Shown here piece by piece: positions 1 through 6,090 of a DNA stretch of 9,279 bases. Source of the stretch: an uncultured Clostridia bacterium (lineage in GTDB: Bacteria; Bacillota; Clostridia; Oscillospirales; Ruminococcaceae); the NCBI GenBank assembly GCA_945867255.1, contig CAMBHV010000036.1, forward strand, positions 1 to 9,279, written 5' to 3'. Every line of letters begins with the position of its first letter. The first letter of the stretch is position 1. The translations under genes and the position numbers were made by a program. The notes beneath the pieces were generated by a model. It was not told where the DNA came from. It saw nothing but the letters and a program-made list of their open reading frames with translations, and ran no database searches.

Positions 1-1242
1 CTGCGGCACGGTTGCCGTTTGTGGTTCAGCGGCCGCCGTTGGCTCTTCCTGCGGCTTTTCCTCGCCTGCCTCAGGTTCTTCCTCCCGGGCTTTCTCCGGC
101 TGGCCGGCGGGGCTTTGCGCCGCACCCTGCTCAGCTGTCCTCGGCTCTTCTTTCTTTTCCTCCGGCACGGGTTCGGGCTGTTCCGGCGTTTCGTGCGCAG
201 GCTCTTTTTCAGCCTGCGGCACGCCGCTTTCCGCCGGTTCTTCAGCGGTGTCATCCTGCTGTGCTGCCTGCTGTTGCTTTTCGGCATTCAGCATCTCTTT
301 CAGTTGCCCGGCCGTAGGCGTCTGGCCCACCGGCCAGGACACCGCGTATGCCACCGGCCCGTCCGGGCCTTTCTCCAAAGCGGTGTATGTCACCATCAGC
401 GGCACGCCCGCATACTTTTTGCGCAGCACAAGCCACAGAACCAGCGCGGCCAGCACGCTGGCCGCCGCCACCACCTGGCTGATGCGAAATGGGCCCACCA
501 TCAGGCTGTCTGTGCGCAGGCCCTCAATGAAAAAGCGCCCCGCGCCATACCACATCACATACATCAACATCACTTCGCCATGGAAACGGCGGTGCTTTTC
601 ATACAAAGCCAGCAGCACAAAGCCCACAAAACACCACAGCGATTCATACAGAAAGGTTGGGTGCACGGGTAGGCTTGGGTCCACCATGATGCCCTGTTCG
701 GCCAGTGTCTGCTGCACAGAGGCAAGATAGGCTGTTGTGTTTTCGCTGAGCATGCCCCACGGCAGCGTTGTGTTGGTGCCAAAGGCCTCCTGGTTCACAA
801 AGTTGCCCCAGCGGCCAATGCACTGGCCGATCAAAAAGCCCATGGACGCCAGATCAAACATGGGCAGCACCGGCACTTTGCGCCATTTGCACAAAATCCA
901 GCCGGACAAAAATGCCGCGATGATGGCCCCGTAAATGCCTACGCCGCCCAGGCGGATATCCACCATCTGGGCAAAGCTCTCATATTCAAACGGTGCAGTG
1001 GCCACATAATAGGCGCGCCCGCCAATGATGGCGCACACCGTGGCGCCGAAGATCACATCCACCATCCTGTCCGAATCGATGCCGTAGCTTCTCGCCTTAT
1101 AAAAGGCGAACGCCAACGCCAGCAAAAGCCCGGTGGCAATCAGGATGCCATACCAGTAAATGGGCATGCCAAACAGTGTAAATGCCACACGGTTCAGCGT
1201 CAGCTCAATGCCAAGGCCCGGAAATTCCACATGATTGATCAT
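1..1242 (-). CDS. lgt: Prolipoprotein diacylglyceryl transferase with long acidic C-terminal tail (3' end beyond window)
   Basis: Lgt transfers diacylglycerol from phosphatidylglycerol to the lipobox cysteine of prolipoproteins in the cytoplasmic membrane, the first step of lipoprotein maturation. I translated 414 codons with no stop before the window edge. The signature GRWGNFVNQEAFG lies at residues 143-155, HPTFLYE at 194-200, and GRFFIEGLRTDS at 235-246, where R236 and E240 correspond to the essential Arg/Glu of the E. coli enzyme. Tyr104 (GGVGIYG) sits where E. coli has His103, a Firmicutes-like variant as I recall. Several hydrophobic segments lie between residues 20 and 273. Typical Lgt ends near 260-300 residues; here about 100 residues (315-414) of Glu/Pro/Ala/Gln-rich, low-complexity sequence follow and remain open. 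The ATG overlaps the upstream protease stop (ATGA), with AGGAGG 7 nt upstream. The enzyme identity is very secure; the role of the tail is unknown. Confidence 0.95.
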   Translation of the reverse strand, partial: MINHVEFPGLGIELTLNRVAFTLFGMPIYWYGILIATGLLLALAFAFYKARSYGIDSDRMVDVIFGATVCAIIGGRAYYVATAPFEYESFAQMVDIRLGGVGIYGAIIAAFLSGWILCKWRKVPVLPMFDLASMGFLIGQCIGRWGNFVNQEAFGTNTTLPWGMLSENTTAYLASVQQTLAEQGIMVDPSLPVHPTFLYESLWCFVGFVLLALYEKHRRFHGEVMLMYVMWYGAGRFFIEGLRTDSLMVGPFRISQVVAAASVLAALVLWLVLRKKYAGVPLMVTYTALEKGPDGPVAYAVSWPVGQTPTAGQLKEMLNAEKQQQAAQQDDTAEEPAESGVPQAEKEPAHETPEQPEPVPEEKKEEPRTAEQGAAQSPAGQPEKAREEEPEAGEEKPQEEPTAAAEPQTATVPQ

Positions 1243-1255
1243 ACGTCTGCCTCCT
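1239..1255 (-). promoter_or_regulatory. lgt ribosome site and ATGA start/stop overlap
   Basis: AGGAGG (1250-1255) is followed by a 7-nt spacer and the lgt ATG (1240-1242). The TGA of the ymfH-like gene is at 1239-1241, so stop and start share ATGA. This fixes the lgt start and suggests that ribosomes finishing the protease gene can reinitiate on lgt. Confidence 0.85.
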
Positions 1256-2528
1256 GTGTTTCACGCGGATAAATTGTAAATACCGCGCTGTTTTGCCTTG
1301 TCAGCATGGTGTGCAGCGCATGTTCCACATCCTGGCGGGTAAGGGCCGCCAGGGCTTCCAGTTCTTCGGCCGGCGTGCGCCCGCGCAGCCATGCAGAAAG
1401 CAGGCCCGTTGCCGCATCTTCCACATTTTCAAGGCCGGCCAGCAATTCGCCGTACATCTGGTTCTTGCACAGGCGGAACAACTCTTCCTCCACGCCGTCG
1501 CGGGCAAGGCGGTCAATCTCTTCCATCAAAAGTTTGTGCACGCGCACAGGGTCCTCCGTTTCGCCGCCAAACAAAATGCTGAACGCGCCCGGCACGCTGA
1601 GCACCTCGCCGGAAAAATCCGGCCCGGCAAGGTTCTCGTCATACAGGGTTCGGTACAATGGCGTCATGCTGCCACACACAAGCTCCACCAGAACCTCTGC
1701 CGCCATTTCGGCGCGAAGGCGCGCAGCGCCTTCGCAGGGCGGCGCCACCTTGAAGCCAACGCCTAACAACGGCTTTGCCACATCCATGCGGATGCTTGAA
1801 TCCGCCACGGCCACGGCTGCGGGTTCTTGCGGCAGCAGGCGATGCACTTGCGGCGTTTGTTTGGCAAACGGTGTTTTTTCCGCCGCTGCCACCACCTGGG
1901 CCAGCGTCACATTGCCAGCCACGGCCAGCACCATCTGCCCGGGGCTGTAAAATGCGTCCGTGCAGGCGTACAACAGCTGCGGCGTCAGCTGTGCAATGCT
2001 GTCCACCGTGCCCGCAATGTCCTCGCGCACAGGATGTGCGCCGTACAGCCCTCCATACACGCCGAACACAAGGCGCCATTCCGGGGAGTCCTCGTACATT
2101 TTGATCTCCTGACCAATGATGCCCTGCTCCTTGGCAATGGTCTCGGCCGTGAAATACGGCTTCGACACAAGCCCCAGCAAAATGGCAAGGTTTTCCTCAA
2201 AATGGTCCGTGCAGGTGAACAGATAACAGGTTTTATCAAAGCTGGTAAATGCGTTGGCGCTGGCGCCCGTTTTGGCATACAGGGCAAACGCGTCCCCCTC
2301 TTCGCTTTCAAACATTTTGTGTTCCAGAAAGTGCGCCGTACCCGCCGGCACCTGCACGCGCCGGCCGTTTGCCTCGAAGGCAAGGTCCACACTGCCGAAC
2401 GCCGTGCCGCACACAGCGTGAATGCCAGAAAAGCCCGGCATGGGCCGCACCAGCACGCGCATGCCATTTGAGAGCACGGCCGTTTCAAACGCCGCGCGCT
2501 GCGCGGCCGAACTGTGTTCATTCGTCAT
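1239..2528 (-). CDS. ymfH: M16B zinc metallopeptidase, YmfH-like catalytic subunit
   Basis: This is a 429-residue M16 (pitrilysin/insulinase) family protein, a usual length for the two-domain M16B type. The inverted zinc motif HFLEH is at residues 66-70 (His66, Glu69 as catalytic base, His70). Glu141 in GQEIKMYED is the likely third zinc ligand, with Glu134 seven residues earlier, matching the family's paired distal glutamates. The C-terminal half lacks the Arg...Tyr substrate-binding pair: the aligned stretch LYRTLYDENLAGPDF (291-305) has Tyr296 and Pro303 there. The upstream neighbour has exactly the opposite set, so I infer that the two form one heterodimer. The start ATG follows GAGGAGG (2538-2544) with 9 nt spacing and overlaps the end of the upstream gene by 11 nt. 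There is no signal peptide, so it is probably cytosolic. Substrate unknown; the symbol is by family resemblance to B. subtilis YmfH. Confidence 0.88.
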   Translation of the reverse strand: MTNEHSSAAQRAAFETAVLSNGMRVLVRPMPGFSGIHAVCGTAFGSVDLAFEANGRRVQVPAGTAHFLEHKMFESEEGDAFALYAKTGASANAFTSFDKTCYLFTCTDHFEENLAILLGLVSKPYFTAETIAKEQGIIGQEIKMYEDSPEWRLVFGVYGGLYGAHPVREDIAGTVDSIAQLTPQLLYACTDAFYSPGQMVLAVAGNVTLAQVVAAAEKTPFAKQTPQVHRLLPQEPAAVAVADSSIRMDVAKPLLGVGFKVAPPCEGAARLRAEMAAEVLVELVCGSMTPLYRTLYDENLAGPDFSGEVLSVPGAFSILFGGETEDPVRVHKLLMEEIDRLARDGVEEELFRLCKNQMYGELLAGLENVEDAATGLLSAWLRGRTPAEELEALAALTRQDVEHALHTMLTRQNSAVFTIYPRETQEADV

Positions 2529-3792
2529 GCGGCATGTCCTCCTCTGCCAAAAGATACGACACGCTCAGCGTCAAAGGCGCCAGCGCATCATGCACATCGG
2601 CCTGTGTAACGGCCATCACCTCGTTTAACACCTGAGCGGGCGTTTTATCGTCGCCGCGCAGGCGCGCCGCACGCCACCATGCCTCTGCACCGCCCTGGCT
2701 GTCGTTTACGGCAATCAGCTGTGTGCGCAAAAAGCGTTTTGCAGAAGCAAGCTCCTCTTCGGTGATCTCGCCCGTTCTCAGCGCCTGCCATTCGTGCAAA
2801 ATGGCCTGCATGGCCCTGGCTGCATTCGTGTGCTCCACACCGCTGTCGATGCACAGCATGCCCGTCATGGCAGAAAACGAAGCCGCGCAATAATAACACA
2901 GGCTTTGCTTTTCCCTCACGTTCACAAACAGGCGCGATGTGGTGGTGCCGCCCAAAATGGCCACTGCCACACGCATGGCAGAGAGCTTTTGTGCACAGAA
3001 CGGTGCGCCCGATGTGAACAGAAGGCACAATTTTCCCTGTGCAACCGCAGTGTGCTCAAAAAAGTGTTTGTGCGGCACGGCGGGCATGGCGCATGCCGGC
3101 GCAAGGGCGCAGGGCGTGCGCTGGATGCCCTGCAGCGCGCAGCGCAGCTTTTGGGCCACCATCTGCCCGTCTATTCCCTGCAGGTACACATCGATCTGCG
3201 CCGTGCGCAGCATGGTGAAAAATGCCTGCGTCACGTCTTTGGCACACAGTCCGTCCACTTCTTCCAGATAGCCGTACGCCTCAATGCCCGCGCGCGCATT
3301 GCCGAAAAAGCGACGCCGTGCCTGGCGCAGGCAATATGCGCGCTTGTCATTGCGCTCGCCTTCCAGCTGCTGGCGCAGCTGTTGTTTTTCAATGGCCACA
3401 AATTCGGGGCTGATCTCGCCGTTTTCCATCACCGGGGTAAAAGCGGTGCCCAGCGCGATGTCTGTGCACGCCTGGCCCAGCGCTTCCCCCTGCAGGGCAA
3501 ATGCATCCTGCAAGCCTGTCACCGTCACGCGCAGCACACGCATCTCCCCGTTCACTGCTGTGTCTACGCTGAGGGTGGCGCCGTACAGCCCTGCCAGCTT
3601 TTTCGAAAGCTGCGTCATATCCGGGCAGGCAGCATAGCCGCGCTCCATCACCAGCGCCAGCAATGCATCCGCCGTGGCCGTGGCACGGCTGGCGGGGTAC
3701 AAAAAATCCAGCGTGATGCGGCTTTTGCAATATTGCTCTGCCGGCAGCACCGTAAGGTTCACTCCGGGAGCAATGGAGATGTGATCATTCAT
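2518..3792 (-). CDS. ymfF: M16B peptidase-like subunit without zinc motif, YmfF-like
   Basis: This 424-residue protein has the M16 fold but no zinc site in the N-terminal domain: where active members have HxxEH, it reads ALLALVMERGYA (residues 43-54), followed by LSKKLAGLYGA (62-72), typical of YmfF-type partners. The C-terminal domain keeps the family motif SRLFVNVREKQSLCYY (286-301), with Arg293 and Tyr300 seven residues apart, as in the substrate-binding R/Y pair of insulin-degrading enzyme. It is followed directly by the HxxEH-bearing partner (11-nt overlap), so I read it as the non-catalytic, substrate-holding half of a heterodimer, comparable in principle to AlbE/AlbF or PqqF/PqqG. An HFFEH string at 243-247 is discussed among the rejected items. 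The ATG has GAAAGG 7 nt upstream. No signal peptide or membrane segment is seen. Confidence 0.85.
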   Translation of the reverse strand: MNDHISIAPGVNLTVLPAEQYCKSRITLDFLYPASRATATADALLALVMERGYAACPDMTQLSKKLAGLYGATLSVDTAVNGEMRVLRVTVTGLQDAFALQGEALGQACTDIALGTAFTPVMENGEISPEFVAIEKQQLRQQLEGERNDKRAYCLRQARRRFFGNARAGIEAYGYLEEVDGLCAKDVTQAFFTMLRTAQIDVYLQGIDGQMVAQKLRCALQGIQRTPCALAPACAMPAVPHKHFFEHTAVAQGKLCLLFTSGAPFCAQKLSAMRVAVAILGGTTTSRLFVNVREKQSLCYYCAASFSAMTGMLCIDSGVEHTNAARAMQAILHEWQALRTGEITEEELASAKRFLRTQLIAVNDSQGGAEAWWRAARLRGDDKTPAQVLNEVMAVTQADVHDALAPLTLSVSYLLAEEDMPHDE

Positions 3793-3806
3793 AGATATGC
3801 CTTTCT

Positions 3807-3821
3807 CTGCGCTGTGCGCAG
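3807..3821 (-). other. Small hairpin just upstream of the ymfF-like ribosome site
   Basis: CTGCGC and GCGCAG form a 6-bp perfect stem with a 3-nt loop. On the minus strand it stops one nucleotide before the GAAAGG element (3800-3805) used by the gene starting at 3792. It may influence ribosome access or be chance in GC-rich DNA. Confidence 0.35.
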
Positions 3822-3841
3822 CCGTTCATTTTCAGAAAAGC

Positions 3842-3878
3842 GCATGCCGCGCACAGCCCTTATGCCTGCGCGGCATGC
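3842..3878 (-). terminator. Perfect 12-bp inverted repeat, possible weak terminator or attenuator
   Basis: GCATGCCGCGCA (3842-3853) and TGCGCGGCATGC (3867-3878) are perfect reverse complements around a 13-nt loop. They lie between the carboxypeptidase stop (3911) and the ymfF-like start (3792). On the minus strand the stem is followed by GCTTTTCTG, only four T in a row, so termination would be weak. On the plus strand five T occur at 3883-3887. It may end part of the carboxypeptidase transcripts while letting some continue into the protease/lgt genes. I see no convincing promoter in the 118-nt gap. Confidence 0.5.
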
Positions 3879-3910
3879 ATGGTTTTTCTCAGGTTTGAAA
3901 GAAATTGGGT

Positions 3911-5929
3911 TCAGCTTTGGCTGCCCGCAGCCTGGGAAGACGGCACAGACGAAGCCGCGGAAGGCTGCGCTGCACCCTGAGCAGCCGAGGAAGCGGAGGA
4001 CGCCTCGGCATTCCCGCTTTCCGTATCCGTGCCCGCAACCCCTGCATTTTCCAGCGCAGCGGCCACCTGGCCGGCCACGCTGTCGTCTACCTTAGCCAGA
4101 TATTCCTCCAGACACAGGCCCTGTGCCATGATCTTCTGCGCATCCTCCACACCCACATAACGGTAATGCCAGGGCTCAAAGTTCGTGCCCGTGATGGCCG
4201 TTTTGTCCTTGGGATAACGCAGGATAAACCCATAATCTGCCGCGTGTTCCTTCAGCCACCTGGCCTCATACGTATTCGCATACCCTTCGTCCAGCTGCCA
4301 GTAACTTTGCGAAATGATGTCCACCGCAAGGCCTGTCTGATGTTCCGAAGTGCCGGGCACGTTGCGCAAACGTTTGGTGGCCGCATAGGCGTCCGCATTG
4401 GAATAGCCAAGAGCCAGATATTCCCGGATCATGGAAACATACAGTTCTTCCTGCCGCTCATAGCTTCGGTAGGCCGAGGTGACCACCAGATGCGCGCCGT
4501 CCTTTTCGGCTGCGGCGATCATCTGCTGCAAGGCGTCGGCAATGCGGGAATCCACCTGTCGGCCCGATGCGTCAATGGTGGTGAGCTGCGGCGGCTCATA
4601 CCCATCCGGCAGCGGGTTCTGCGTGTTTGCCAAAAGCAGGCTCCACAGCTGCGGGTCTGCCGGGGCGGTGGGGTCCGGCGTGGGCTGTGCAGGCGCCACG
4701 CTGGACGGCACGGCACTTTGCGCCGGTGCTGCCGGCGTTGCCGCATACTGCATGCCTGCAAAAAAGCCTGCGGCCCCCAGCACAAGGCACGCCGCCAGCC
4801 ACACAGGCCAGCTTTTTGCCCCGCGCCGCGCCGCTTTGGGGGCAGACGTGCCGGCATGCCTCGGTGCGGTTTCGCCTGCTGCCTTTTGGGCCGGTGCAGG
4901 CGATGCCTGAGGCGCTGTGGCCGGCACTGGCGCATCCTGCGCACTTTGCCTGCCGGCAGGTTGCCTTTTCGCGGGTGTCTTTTTCACAGTGTTGCGCTGC
5001 TTGCGGCGTGTGGCCTGCTTGCTGCGTGCAGGCTGCCGCGCCGTGCTCTGTGCAGGCTGCGGCATGTCGTCCCACTGCCGGCCCAGGGCGTCCGCCTTGG
5101 CGGCAAATTCCGCAGCGCGCTGCTCCGGTGTTTTTTCAAACGGCGCACGGGGTGCGGGGCGCGGCATGGAAATATTTACTTCTTCCAGCTCGGGCTCCCT
5201 ATCCGGCTGTGATGCCTGCATGGCACGCCGGGCAACAGCCTGCGCGGCCGCATCCTGTGCGTGCTGCACTTCTTCTGTCTCAAAAGCCGCATTGTCTGGT
5301 TGAGATTCCGCGGGCCCGGGGGCGCCTTCTTCCTCTTTGGCAGGTTTCTGCGCCGCCTGTGCATCGTCCTCTTCGGCCGGTTCCTGCACCGTCTGCGCGC
5401 CGCCCTCTTCGGCGGTTTCCTGTGCCGCCTGTGCGTCGCCTTCTTCGGCGGGTTCCTGTACCGCCTGCGCGTCGCCTTCTTCGGCGGTTTCCTGCGCTTC
5501 CTGCGCGCCATCCTCTTCGGCGGCTTCCTGCGCCGCCTGTGCATCGTCCTCTTCGGCGGCTTCCTGCGCTGCCTGCACTTCGCCCTCTTCGGCGGTTTCC
5601 TGCGCCGCCTGTGCATCGCCTTCTTCGGCGAGTTCCTGTGCTTCCTGCACGTCGTCCTCTTCGGCGGGTTCCTGTGCCGCCTGCGCGTCGCCTTCTTCGG
5701 CGAGTTCCTGTGCTTCCTGCACGTCGTCCTCTTCGGCGGTTTCCTGCGCCGCCTGTTCTTCGCCCTCTTCGGCCGGTTCCTGCGCCGCCTGCGTTTCAGC
5801 GGCATCTTTCAACGGCTGCATTTCTTCGTGCTCTGCCGTTGTTTGTATTTCTTTTGTGTTCTCGTCTGCAACGGTGTCCCGCGCCACATGGGTTCTTTCT
5901 TTTGTTTTCTCCTGCTTTTGTTCTGCCAA
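3911..5929 (-). CDS. Membrane-anchored M15B D-Ala-D-Ala (VanY/LdcB-like) carboxypeptidase with cytosolic acidic repeat domain
   Basis: The 672-residue product, counted from a TTG start, has these parts in order: a short N-terminus; thirteen 12-residue Ala/Gln/Glu repeats (residues 47-202); an acidic linker; a Lys/Arg-rich stretch (about 297-373); one hydrophobic helix (about 374-392, WPVWLAACLVLGAAGFFAGM); a Pro/Ala linker; the catalytic domain (about 430-616); and an Ala/Ser-rich tail. The zinc and catalytic motifs are SEHQTGLAVD (His530, Asp537) and FEPWHYRY (Glu585 as base, His588), plus SAYRSYERQ near 485. M15B enzymes trim D-Ala (VanY) or the L,D-linked residue (LdcB) from peptidoglycan stem peptides; sequence alone does not separate these. 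Basic residues before the helix predict an inside-to-outside orientation, leaving the repeats in the cytosol. The TTG follows GAGGTG by 6 nt. Starting at 6031 instead would place the terminator hairpin inside the gene; a TTG at 5956 is another option. Confidence 0.85.
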   Translation of the reverse strand: MAEQKQEKTKERTHVARDTVADENTKEIQTTAEHEEMQPLKDAAETQAAQEPAEEGEEQAAQETAEEDDVQEAQELAEEGDAQAAQEPAEEDDVQEAQELAEEGDAQAAQETAEEGEVQAAQEAAEEDDAQAAQEAAEEDGAQEAQETAEEGDAQAVQEPAEEGDAQAAQETAEEGGAQTVQEPAEEDDAQAAQKPAKEEEGAPGPAESQPDNAAFETEEVQHAQDAAAQAVARRAMQASQPDREPELEEVNISMPRPAPRAPFEKTPEQRAAEFAAKADALGRQWDDMPQPAQSTARQPARSKQATRRKQRNTVKKTPAKRQPAGRQSAQDAPVPATAPQASPAPAQKAAGETAPRHAGTSAPKAARRGAKSWPVWLAACLVLGAAGFFAGMQYAATPAAPAQSAVPSSVAPAQPTPDPTAPADPQLWSLLLANTQNPLPDGYEPPQLTTIDASGRQVDSRIADALQQMIAAAEKDGAHLVVTSAYRSYERQEELYVSMIREYLALGYSNADAYAATKRLRNVPGTSEHQTGLAVDIISQSYWQLDEGYANTYEARWLKEHAADYGFILRYPKDKTAITGTNFEPWHYRYVGVEDAQKIMAQGLCLEEYLAKVDDSVAGQVAAALENAGVAGTDTESGNAEASSASSAAQGAAQPSAASSVPSSQAAGSQS
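5324..5791 (-). repeat. Thirteen in-frame tandem copies of a 36-bp unit encoding acidic 12-mers
   Basis: The unit reads approximately QAAQE(T/P/A/L)AEE(G/D)DA. It fills 468 bp exactly, with no intervening sequence. Positions 1, 4, 8 and 9 (Gln, Gln, Ala/Lys-tolerant, Glu) are nearly invariant, while positions 6 and 10-12 vary. The last copy is degenerate (KPAKEEEG). Copies carry three to five acidic residues and no basic ones until the last. A 52-bp stretch is repeated exactly at 72-bp distance (5616-5667 and 5688-5739), so a two-unit block was copied recently. Copy number may vary between strains. Confidence 0.95.
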
Positions 5930-5935
5930 AGCGCA

Positions 5936-5941
5936 CACCTC
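5936..5941 (-). promoter_or_regulatory. Ribosome site choosing the TTG start of the carboxypeptidase
   Basis: GAGGTG lies 6 nt before the TTG at 5927-5929, giving a protein that begins with M-AEQKQEKTKER. A second candidate, AAGGAG with 11 nt spacing to a TTG at 5956, would add nine residues. No ATG in this frame lies downstream of the terminator and upstream of the repeats at a suitable distance from a ribosome site. Confidence 0.55.
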
Positions 5942-5977
5942 TCTCACCGCCCACAAAGCGGGCCGTGCTCCTTTTAT

Positions 5978-6020
5978 AAAAATAGAAAGGGTGGCGCGGG
6001 CTATACGCCCGTGCCACCCT
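5978..6020 (-). terminator. Probable Rho-independent terminator of the hom-thrB-lysC operon
   Basis: A 14-position stem (5988-6001 with 6007-6020, 5-nt loop) begins 70 nt after the lysC stop. In minus-strand RNA it has 13 pairs and one A-C mismatch. The T-rich run TTCTATTTTT (5978-5987) follows on the minus strand only, so its direction fits the lysC operon. Confidence 0.7.
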
Positions 6021-6022
6021 AG

Positions 6023-6028
6023 ATTATA
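6023..6028 (-). promoter_or_regulatory. Candidate -10 box upstream of the carboxypeptidase gene
   Basis: A perfect TATAAT occurs on the minus strand, but the -35 region at 17-nt spacing is only TTTTTC and there is no TGn extension. Transcripts would start about position 6016, inside the terminator-like hairpin, so this may be a weak promoter or a chance match. Confidence 0.3.
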
Positions 6029-6090
6029 CACGATTCCCCTGCAAAGAAAAAGGTGGAAGCTGTAAATTTCACTGCATACGCAGCACTCTT

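Noticed and set aside
3052..3066. HFFEH (residues 243-247) in the ymfF-like protein, matching the HxxEH zinc pattern
   Set aside because: In M16 the motif lies on an early helix near residue 70. Here it precedes the first strand of the C-terminal domain (VAQGKLCLLF), with no paired distal glutamates. I treat it as coincidence.
2794..4095. A plus-strand open frame of 433 codons opposite the ymfF-like gene
   Set aside because: Cys/His/Arg-rich translation with no family resemblance. It lies opposite a well-supported M16 gene and crosses its intergenic hairpins.
5324..5791. The 36-bp period suggested a CRISPR array
   Set aside because: There are no spacers. The units are contiguous, in frame, and vary at codon positions as expected for a protein repeat.
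4627..5979. A long plus-strand open frame of about 450 codons, and shorter ones, across the repeat region
   Set aside because: They are antisense shadows of the repetitive GC-rich minus-strand gene. Their translations are low-complexity Pro/Arg or Phe/Cys/Ser runs without any domain, and the minus-strand product has clear catalytic motifs.
5930..6031. Upstream extension of the carboxypeptidase to the first possible start at 6031
   Set aside because: It would place a terminator-like hairpin inside the coding region and add 34 residues without a good ribosome site; GAGGTG before the TTG at 5929 is better.
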